Part shown: in pieces, positions 57,781 to 64,000 of the stretch
Layout: every line of letters begins with the position of its first letter
Position numbering within the stretch: the first letter of the stretch is position 1
Assembly (NCBI RefSeq): GCF_026552795.1
Contig: NZ_JANFPI010000001.1
Span: 989,882 to 1,053,881 of the forward strand
Length of the DNA: 64,000 bases
Origin: Ectorhizobium quercum
GTDB lineage: Bacteria; Pseudomonadota; Alphaproteobacteria; Rhizobiales; Rhizobiaceae
Reading direction: 5' to 3'
The notes under the pieces: model-generated
Seen by the model: the letters and a program-made list of their open reading frames with translations, nothing else
Told to the model about the DNA's origin: nothing
Databases searched by the model: none
Program-made: the position numbers and the translations under genes

Positions 57781-58395
57781 TTACACAGCAATCCCGACCG
57801 CGGAGAGGTCGGCCTTGAGCTTTTCGGCGCCGGTGAAGCGGATGGCTTGCCAGCCGGCGGAGCGGGCGCCTTCCACGTTTGCCGCCACGTCGTCGATGAA
57901 CAGCGTGTTTTCGGGCGTCAGGCCGAAGGAGCGGGCGTGGTGCCGGTAGATTGCGATATCCGGCTTGATGAGGCCGACTTCGGCGGAAACCGTGACGCCG
58001 CGCGGGGCGTTGAGGAAGGCGAAGCGCCCGCGGGCCTCGGCAAAGGTGTCGGCGGCGAAGTTGGTCAGCATGGTGACGTCGAAGCCGGCCTCGATCAGCG
58101 ACAGCATCACGGCGACGCTGTCGTCCAGCGCACGCGGAACCATCTCGTGCCAGCGCTGGCGGAAGGCGCGGATGCGCGCTTCCTCCTGCGGGTGTCGGGC
58201 GATCAGTTCCGCCTCGGCCTCGCTCCACGGCCGGCCGCGGTCCTGCTCGAGATTCCAGTCGTGGGTGCAGACGGTTTCGAGGAACCGCCGCCGCTCTTCC
58301 GGATCCGGAATGATCTGGCGGAACGGCAGTTCGGGATCGTAATGGATCAGGACGCTGCCGATGTCGAAAACGATGTGGCGAATGGGGGTGGTCAC
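57781..58395 (-). CDS. HAD family hydrolase (haloacid dehalogenase-like, YihX type)
   Basis: 204 residues. Motif I HIVFDIGSVLIHYD, motif II MLTNFAADTF, Lys in VGLIKPDIAIYRHHA, motif IV FIDDVAANVEGARSAGW. It resembles E. coli YihX (alpha-D-glucose-1-phosphate phosphatase) in size and motif spacing. Start is a GTG at 58395 overlapping the mutY stop as GTGA. Substrate not determined. Confidence 0.88.
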   Translation of the reverse strand: MTTPIRHIVFDIGSVLIHYDPELPFRQIIPDPEERRRFLETVCTHDWNLEQDRGRPWSEAEAELIARHPQEEARIRAFRQRWHEMVPRALDDSVAVMLSLIEAGFDVTMLTNFAADTFAEARGRFAFLNAPRGVTVSAEVGLIKPDIAIYRHHARSFGLTPENTLFIDDVAANVEGARSAGWQAIRFTGAEKLKADLSAVGIAV

Positions 58396-59489
58396 TGTGC
58401 ATGTCCCTGTGTCGGATCGGGGGTGGAGACGATAGCTGTCTCGATGATCTTTTTCATGACGGACGGAAGCGCCTGCGCCGCGAGATTGTCCAGCGGCTCC
58501 CACCAGCCGTCCTCCACGGCGCGTTCCGCGACGCCGGCCCTGTAGACGTCCACCCGCAATTCGAAATGGGTGAAGATGTGGACGACCGTGCCGCGCGGCT
58601 GCCAGCCGGCGGGGAAGGGGGCGGCGTCCGGGGAGGTCGCGCCATCGCGGCGGGAGGTGAAGTCCGTGACCGGAACCTGCGTCATGCCGCCGAGAAGGCC
58701 CTTGTCCGGGCGGCGCTGCAACAGCATGCGGCGCTGCGGCGAAACGGCGACGAAGGCTGCTGCCCGGCGCACCGGCTTCGCCTTCTTGGCCGCCTTGACC
58801 GGATAATGCTCCGGGTCGCCCACGGCCAGCGCGCGACAGTCCTCGCGGAACGGACAGAGGGCGCAGGCCGGCCGTTTCGGCGTGCAGATCGTTGCGCCGA
58901 GGTCCATCATCGCCTGGGCGAAATCGCCCGGCCGCTCCTGCGGCGTCAGCGCGGCGACCTTCGCCTTCATGGCGGGCTTCGAGCCGGGCAACGGATCGGA
59001 GATGGCGTAAAGGCGCGAGATCACCCGCTCGACATTGCCGTCCATCACCGCGGCGGGCTCGTCGAAGGCGATGGCGGCGACCGCCGCCGCCGTGTAGTCG
59101 CCGATGCCAGGCAGGGCCTTGAGCCCGGCCTCGGTCGCGGGGAACCGGCCGCCGTGTTCCGCGGCCACCGCCTCGGCGCATTTCTTCAGGTTGCGGGCCC
59201 GCGCGTAATAGCCGAGCCCGGCCCAGGCCGCCATCACATCCTCGGATCGGGCGGTGGCCAGGTCGTTCACGCCGGGCCACAGCGCCAGGAACTTCGCGAA
59301 GTAAGGCTTGACCGCGGCCACGGTGGTCTGTTGCAGCATGACTTCCGACAGCCACACATGATAGGGATCGGCCTTGACGCCGCGCGCGCGCATCGGCGGC
59401 GAAACCCGCCAGGGCAGGTCGCGGTGGTGGCGGTCGTACCAGCCGAGAAGGCGTTCGGCTTCCGGCGCGGTGGAGGTCTTGTCGAGCAT
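58392..59489 (-). CDS. mutY: A/G-specific adenine glycosylase
   Basis: 365 residues. Removes adenine mispaired with 8-oxoG. The catalytic Glu is in SEVMLQQTTVAAV, the HhH with catalytic Asp in LPGIGDYTAAAVAAIAFDEP, and the iron-sulfur cysteines in CTPKRPACALCPFREDC (C-x6-C-x2-C-x5-C). The C-terminal NUDIX-like 8-oxoG reader follows (RRMLLQRRPDKGLLGGM). Start ATG at 59489; an in-frame extension upstream lacks similarity. Divergent from the DciA gene. Confidence 0.96.
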   Translation of the reverse strand: MLDKTSTAPEAERLLGWYDRHHRDLPWRVSPPMRARGVKADPYHVWLSEVMLQQTTVAAVKPYFAKFLALWPGVNDLATARSEDVMAAWAGLGYYARARNLKKCAEAVAAEHGGRFPATEAGLKALPGIGDYTAAAVAAIAFDEPAAVMDGNVERVISRLYAISDPLPGSKPAMKAKVAALTPQERPGDFAQAMMDLGATICTPKRPACALCPFREDCRALAVGDPEHYPVKAAKKAKPVRRAAAFVAVSPQRRMLLQRRPDKGLLGGMTQVPVTDFTSRRDGATSPDAAPFPAGWQPRGTVVHIFTHFELRVDVYRAGVAERAVEDGWWEPLDNLAAQALPSVMKKIIETAIVSTPDPTQGHAQ

Positions 59490-59565
59490 GATTTGGGCCG
59501 TCTGGATTTTTGCCCTATAGTTGGACGATTGATTTGCCCGGTTCAACAGGGCCGGAGCCTTATAC

Positions 59566-60084
59566 ATGAGTTACAAGAGACGCGGCGAGAGACCGATTTC
59601 CGATATTGCCAACGGTATCATGGACCCCGTGCTGGCGCGGCGTGCCGGCATTTCGACGGCATTGCTCGGTTCCTGGGACGAAATCGCCGGTGCGGAATTC
59701 GCCGATTGCACCCGGCCGGAGAAAATCGTCTGGCCGCGCCGCGACGATCCGGGGCAGATGGGCGGCCATCGGCCCGGCCAGCTCATCGTCGCCTGCGAGG
59801 GCGCCCGGGCGCTGTTCCTGACCCATGCGCAGGATGAACTGATCGACCGCATCAACGGTTTCTTCGGCTATCCCGCCATCCGCCAGATCCGCATCGTCCA
59901 GAAGCCGGTGTCGCGCGCGCTTCCCCTGCGGCGTGTGGTGCGCCCGCTGCCGAAGGCCGCCGAAAAGCGACTCGAGGACATGATGGAAGGGATCGAGAGC
60001 GAGGCCCTGCGCGCCGCCATTACCCGTCTGGGAAAGGCTGTCCTCCAGCCCGGGCGGGCGGCGCGGAAGAAAACCGGCGAGTAA
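59566..60084 (+). CDS. dciA: DciA family protein (DUF721), predicted helicase-loading factor
   Basis: 172 residues. DUF721 block ISDIANGIMDPVLARRAGISTALLGSWDEIAG and LIVACEGARALFLTHAQDELIDRIN-FFG. DciA loads DnaB in bacteria lacking DnaC. The basic tail (LQPGRAARKKTGE) is unusual but short. A strong hairpin follows. Confidence 0.85.
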   Translation: MSYKRRGERPISDIANGIMDPVLARRAGISTALLGSWDEIAGAEFADCTRPEKIVWPRRDDPGQMGGHRPGQLIVACEGARALFLTHAQDELIDRINGFFGYPAIRQIRIVQKPVSRALPLRRVVRPLPKAAEKRLEDMMEGIESEALRAAITRLGKAVLQPGRAARKKTGE

Positions 60085-60095
60085 CGGGAAATTAA

Positions 60096-60136
60096 AAGCC
60101 TCGTGGAGCCGCCCTGCAATCGGCTCCACGAGGCTT
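60096..60136 (+). terminator. Strong hairpin after dciA
   Basis: AAGCCTCGTGGAGCCG (60096-60111) and CGGCTCCACGAGGCTT (60121-60136) form a perfect 16-bp stem with a 9-nt loop, 11 bp after the dciA stop. A TTTT run appears 8 bp later. Likely terminator. Confidence 0.75.
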
Positions 60137-60325
60137 CCGTCCGGTTTTGACACTGGACGGGGGGTCCGGGGGATCGATCCGCGCCACGCGGCACGGCGTG
60201 TGCGGTCAATATCCGAAAATTGGTATGTGAAAGCTACAGCAGTTTTGCGGCGTTGAACGTCCCCCGTTTGGGGGGTGCCGTTAAATTTTTTTGGAGATAC
60301 GGGGTTCAGTCGCCAGCGGAACTTA

Positions 60326-63300
60326 TCATCCGGCGTCGCGCAGGCGTTCCGCCGTCTGCAAATCCACCGAAACGAGCTGAGAAACGCCCTGTTCGGCCAT
60401 CGTCACGCCGAACAGCCGGTCCATGCGCGACATGGTGATGGGATTGTGGGTGATGATGACGAAGCGCGTCTGCGTGGAGGCCGCCATCTCGTCCATCAGG
60501 TTGCAATAGCGCTCCACATTGTGGTCGTCGAGCGGCGCGTCCACCTCGTCGAGCACGCAGATCGGTGCCGGGTTGGTAAGGAAGACGGCGAAGATCAGCG
60601 CCATCGCCGTCAGCGCCTGCTCGCCGCCCGAAAGCAGCGTCATGGTCTGCGGCTTCTTTCCCGGCGGGCGGGCGAGGATTTCGAGGCCGGCTTCCAGCGG
60701 GTCGTCGGACTCGATCAGTTGCAGCTCCGCCGTGCCGCCGTTGAAGAGATGGGTAAAGAGCCGCTTGAACTGCTCGTTCACGACGTCGAAGGCGGCGAGA
60801 AGCCGCTCGCGGCCTTCCCGGTTCAGGTTGCCGATGGCGCCGCGCAGCTTGCGGATCGCGTCGATCACGTCGTCGCGCTCGGCGATCAGAGCGTCGAGCT
60901 TGTCCGAAAGCTCCTTCGCCTCTTCCTCGGCGCGCAGGTTTACCGCGCCCAGCCGCTCGCGCTCCATCTTCAGCCGGTCGAGGTCGCGTTCCACCTCCCG
61001 CGTATCGGGCAGCGCCGCATCCGGCTCGATGCCGGCCAGTTTGTAAAGGCCCTGAGGCTGAAGGTTCAGCGTTTCGCGGATGCGGGCTTCCGTGTCCTCG
61101 CGCCGCTCGCGGGCGGACACCAGCCGTTCCTCGGCACGGCCGCGCTTCTCGCGCGCCTCGGCCAGCGCCGCCAGCGCGGCGGCGGCGCGGGTATCGGCAT
61201 CGCGCTGGAGGTTTTCGGCCTCGACCAGCCGGTCGGCGGCCTCGCGGCGCGTTTCCTCGACCGTGGCGATTTCGCTCAGCAGACCGTGCCGCCGGGCTTC
61301 GAATTCCTCGGGCGCCTCGTCGAGCGCCTCGATCTCGTCGCGCGCTTCCGCCTCGCGCTCCCGCAGGGTCGCGATATGGGACGCGGCGCTCGCGGCGCGG
61401 TTCTGCCAGAGGCGGCGCTCGTCGCCGATGGCGGCAAGGCGGCGGCGGCGGGCCTCGTTCTCGCGGGCGAGACCTTCGTGGCGGGCCCGCGCCTCGGCGA
61501 CCTCGCTGCGGCCGGCGGCCACGGCAAACTGCTGCTCGGCAAGCTTCGCATCGAGGCCGGAAAGATCAGGCGCTTCGGTCAGCCGGGCGCGGGCCTCCTC
61601 CTCGGCAACGGCGATTTCCCCGATTTGCGCCTGTACCTGGTTGCGGGCTTCGGCCATCACGTCGCGGCGGCGGGCGAGATCCCCGAAGGCCCGTTCGGCG
61701 GCGGCGAGCGCCTCGCGCGCCTCGGCCGCGATGCGGGCAGCGAGCCGGACGACCTCGCGCGCCGTCGAGACGCTGCGTTCGGTCTCGCGGATCGTCTCGC
61801 CGGCCCGCGCCAGCGTCTCCAGCGCCTCGGCAAGCTGCTCGCGGGCCTCGTCCGCCTCGGCCTCGATTTCGGCAAGGCGGTTCTTCTGGGCAAGGCGAAG
61901 GGCGGCGGCGGAAGGCGCGTCGGCGCCCTTGACGTGGCCGTCCCAGCGAAAGACCGCCCCGTCGCGCGTCACCAGCGACTGGCCGGGCTTCAGCAGGCCC
62001 ATCAGCCGTTGCGCGTCGGCAGGCTCGGCAAGTCCGGTCTGCGCCAGACGGCGGGCAAGGGCGGCGGGCGCGGACACCAGCGCGGAGAGCGGCGTGACGC
62101 CTGCCGGCAGTGGTGCGTCGTCGCCCGGCGCGTCCGTTTCCGTCCAGTAGGCGGGAGCCCGGGCGTCGAGTGGGCTGTCGAGATCCTCGCCGAGAACGGC
62201 GCCGAGCGCGGTTTCGTAGCCGCGCTGCACCTCGATCAGGTCGGCCACCGGAATGAAGCCGCCGGAAGGCGCGCTTGCCGCCAGCATGCCGGAAATGGTG
62301 CGCGCCTCCGTCTCCAGCGCCGCGGTACGGGCGCGGGCCATGTCGGCGGGCGGGCGCAGCGAGGCTTCCTGCGCGCGCGCGTCGGCCAGCGAGGCTTCGG
62401 CATCCTCGACGCCGATCTGGGCTTCTTCGAGTGCTGCGTCCGCGTCGGCGACGGCAACGCGCTTTTCCTCCGGGTCGGGCAGGGCGGCAAGGTGCCGGTC
62501 GATGCCGTCGAGTTCCTGTGCCGCCTCGGCGTCCTGCCGTTCCAGACGCTGCCTGCGTCCGGCGAGATCGGCCAGCATCCGCTCGACCTGGCTGCGCCCG
62601 GCGGCGGCCTCCGCCCGCTCCGCGGTCAGGCGGGTGAGAAGCGCCTCGGCGTCCGAAAGCGTCGCCGCGGCGGCCTCGAAAGCGGCGCGGGTCTCTTCCG
62701 CCTCGATGCCGGAATCGGCCAGTTCTCCGACGATCTGATCTTCCTCGGCGGCCAGCCGTTCGAGAATGGCGGCATTGTCGGCGACGAGCCGTTCCTCGCG
62801 TGCCACGTCCTCGCCAAGCTGGGCAAGGCGGCGGGTCAGCTCGTCGCGACGCCTGAGAATGCGGCTTGCCTCCTCGTCGAGCTGGGAACGGGCGATTTGC
62901 AGGCGCTGGAGTGCTGCGGCGGCGCGGGCCTCGGCCTCGCGCAGTTCCGGCAGCTTCAGGGTCGCGATTCCTTGAGCCTTGGCGGCCTCCATTTGCGCCT
63001 GCGCCTTTTCGGCCACGAGGCTGGTCGCGTCGTTCAGGGCCGTGTTGGCTTCCGTTTCGGCCTCCTGCGCCTGCTTCCAGCGGATATAGAGCAGGATGGC
63101 CTCATGCTCGCGGATCGACGCGGACAGCGCCTTGAAACGATTCGCCTGACGGGCCTGCCGCTTGAGGCTTTCGATCTGGCTGTCGAGCTGGGCGGTCACG
63201 TCCTCCAGCCGGTCGAGATTGGCCTCGGTGGCCTTCAGGCGCAGTTCCGCCTCGTGGCGGCGCGAATGCAGGCCGGAAATGCCGGCGGCTTCTTCCAGAA

Positions 63301-63787
63301 GCTGGCGGCGCGCCTGCGGTTTCGCCTGGATGAGTTCGCCGATCCGGCCCTGGCCGACCATCGACGGCGAGCGCGCCCCGGTCGAGGCGTCGGCGAACAG
63401 AAGCTGCACGTCGCGCGCCCGCGCCTCCTTGCCGTTGATGCGGTAGACGGAGCCGTTCTCGCGCTCGATGCGGCGCGAGACCTGGATTTCGTCGGTGTCG
63501 TTGAAGGCGGCGGGCGCGGTGCGGTCGGCATTGTCGAGCCACAGCGCCACTTCCGCCGTGTTGCGGGCCGGCCGGTTGCCCGAGCCGGAAAAGATCACGT
63601 CGTCCATGCCGGAGGCGCGCATGTTCTTGTAGGAATTCTCGCCCATGACCCAGCGCAGCGCCTCGACGAGGTTCGACTTGCCGCAGCCGTTCGGCCCGAC
63701 GACGCCGGTCAGCCCCGGCTCGATGACGAACTCCATCGGCTCCACGAAGGATTTGAAGCCGGTCAGGCGCAGGCGGGTGAACTTCAT
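60326..63787 (-). CDS. smc: Chromosome segregation protein SMC
   Basis: 1153 residues, standard length. Walker A GPNGCGKSN (about 33) at the N-terminus. Two long coiled coils flank a hinge near 500-640 (GFIPVADLIEVQRGYETALGAVLGEDL). The C-terminal signature is LLSGGEQALTAMALIFAV with Walker B CVLDEVDAPLDDHNVERY. With ScpAB it organises and segregates the chromosome. Start ATG at 63787, giving MKFTRLRLTGFKSFVEP. It is convergent with dciA, unlike the co-directional order I recall in many relatives. Confidence 0.97.
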   Translation of the reverse strand: MKFTRLRLTGFKSFVEPMEFVIEPGLTGVVGPNGCGKSNLVEALRWVMGENSYKNMRASGMDDVIFSGSGNRPARNTAEVALWLDNADRTAPAAFNDTDEIQVSRRIERENGSVYRINGKEARARDVQLLFADASTGARSPSMVGQGRIGELIQAKPQARRQLLEEAAGISGLHSRRHEAELRLKATEANLDRLEDVTAQLDSQIESLKRQARQANRFKALSASIREHEAILLYIRWKQAQEAETEANTALNDATSLVAEKAQAQMEAAKAQGIATLKLPELREAEARAAAALQRLQIARSQLDEEASRILRRRDELTRRLAQLGEDVAREERLVADNAAILERLAAEEDQIVGELADSGIEAEETRAAFEAAAATLSDAEALLTRLTAERAEAAAGRSQVERMLADLAGRRQRLERQDAEAAQELDGIDRHLAALPDPEEKRVAVADADAALEEAQIGVEDAEASLADARAQEASLRPPADMARARTAALETEARTISGMLAASAPSGGFIPVADLIEVQRGYETALGAVLGEDLDSPLDARAPAYWTETDAPGDDAPLPAGVTPLSALVSAPAALARRLAQTGLAEPADAQRLMGLLKPGQSLVTRDGAVFRWDGHVKGADAPSAAALRLAQKNRLAEIEAEADEAREQLAEALETLARAGETIRETERSVSTAREVVRLAARIAAEAREALAAAERAFGDLARRRDVMAEARNQVQAQIGEIAVAEEEARARLTEAPDLSGLDAKLAEQQFAVAAGRSEVAEARARHEGLARENEARRRRLAAIGDERRLWQNRAASAASHIATLREREAEARDEIEALDEAPEEFEARRHGLLSEIATVEETRREAADRLVEAENLQRDADTRAAAALAALAEAREKRGRAEERLVSARERREDTEARIRETLNLQPQGLYKLAGIEPDAALPDTREVERDLDRLKMERERLGAVNLRAEEEAKELSDKLDALIAERDDVIDAIRKLRGAIGNLNREGRERLLAAFDVVNEQFKRLFTHLFNGGTAELQLIESDDPLEAGLEILARPPGKKPQTMTLLSGGEQALTAMALIFAVFLTNPAPICVLDEVDAPLDDHNVERYCNLMDEMAASTQTRFVIITHNPITMSRMDRLFGVTMAEQGVSQLVSVDLQTAERLRDAG

Positions 63788-63885
63788 GGGCGGCCCGCCG
63801 TTTTGCCGCGGAGTTTCCCCTCCGGTTGCCGTATCCCCCGCGAGGGCAGGGTCATGGCACGGGAAACGAGCCGGTGGGGCTTCTC

Positions 63886-64000
63886 CTTCTCCCCGGCGGG
63901 GAGAAGGTGCCCGAAGGGCGGATGAGGGGGGCAGGCGCACAGCGCCTGCCCCGAAAGGCCCCTCATCCGGCTGCCGCCACCTTCTCCCCGCCGGGGAGAA
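63886..64000. repeat. RIME-like palindromic repeat, family R4, cut by window end
   Basis: Starts CTTCTCCCCGGCGGGGAGAA. The arms are inverted copies: TTCTCCCC-GGCGGGGAGAAGGTG and GATGAGGGG on the left mirror CCCCTCATCC and CACCTTCTCCCCGCCGGGGAGAA on the right. A central hairpin GGCAGGCGC/GCGCCTGCC is nested. Lies upstream of smc and matches the general design of Rhizobiaceae intergenic mosaic elements. Confidence 0.75.

Noticed and set aside
57606..57818. Two small overlapping open frames on opposite strands
   Set aside because: No ribosome site or similarity; the 271-bp gap between the acyltransferase and HAD genes shows nothing else convincing.
60275..63925. Very long open frame antisense to smc
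   Set aside because: Shadow of GC-rich codon bias in the smc coils; low-complexity product without family similarity, while smc shows full motifs.

Overview
The window is GC-rich chromosomal DNA from an alphaproteobacterium of the order Hyphomicrobiales, most likely family Rhizobiaceae. Support comes from a CcrM-type GANTC methyltransferase, an RgsP-like polar-growth protein, the BioMNY biotin importer, a RibB fused to a degenerate RibA domain, BA14K and IalB-family envelope proteins, many ATGA start/stop overlaps, and short palindromic intergenic repeats of the kind common in rhizobia. The genus cannot be fixed from the sequence alone. No rRNA, tRNA, CRISPR array, insertion sequence or prophage was seen. 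Almost everything is housekeeping or envelope biology.

Layout. 0-6 kb: FAD-dependent oxidase (cut by the window edge) coupled to Sua5/TsaC, a BA14K protein, an enoyl-CoA hydratase, and the RNA methyltransferases RlmD-like and TlyA. 6-17.4 kb: a chemoreceptor and a diguanylate cyclase, then dxs, pirin, a TAXI-type TRAP transporter operon (binding protein, fused permease, DUF1850 protein), xseB and a histone-deacetylase-like amidohydrolase. 17.4-27 kb: thioesterase, bioMNY, a divergent YcaQ-type DNA glycosylase behind an SOS box, ribB, aroC and a CHASE/PAS/GGDEF/EAL protein. 27-35.5 kb: DUF1344 protein, phosphatase, fabI, a DnaJ-like chaperone, RT0821-type lipoprotein, pdxH, TauE exporter, MazG-like hydrolase, VOC protein, tldD and an IalB protein. 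35.7-42.5 kb: ispH-thrB-rnhA-Dabb, peroxiredoxin, a stand-alone DsbD N-domain, yqgE, csbD and a zinc-ribbon metallopeptidase. 42.6-49 kb: the thrC - M16 peptidase - GNAT - RgsP-like operon. 49-57.5 kb: a more variable stretch with a lipoprotein, a SoxR/MFS divergent pair, an AT-rich AAA/TOPRIM ATPase-nuclease, a HAD phosphatase, ccrM and an OafA-like acyltransferase. 57.8-64 kb: HAD, mutY, dciA and smc, ending in a palindromic repeat.

Functional themes. There are three c-di-GMP proteins: one cyclase, one dual-domain protein and one probable phosphodiesterase with a broken GGDEF. DNA maintenance is represented by ccrM, mutY, the YcaQ-like glycosylase, xseB, rnhA, dciA and smc. Two regulatory circuits can be read from DNA: a LexA-type GAAC-N7-GAAC box in front of the YcaQ-like gene, and a SoxR operator in a 19-bp spacer promoter facing the MFS gene.

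The best candidate for something undescribed is the solitary AAA/TOPRIM gene at 51587-53071. It is clearly lower in GC than its surroundings and resembles OLD/Gabija-type defence nucleases without a partner gene. The four short repeat families and the apparent insertions into the xseB-dxs-tlyA block are the other structures that ordinary gene calls do not explain.
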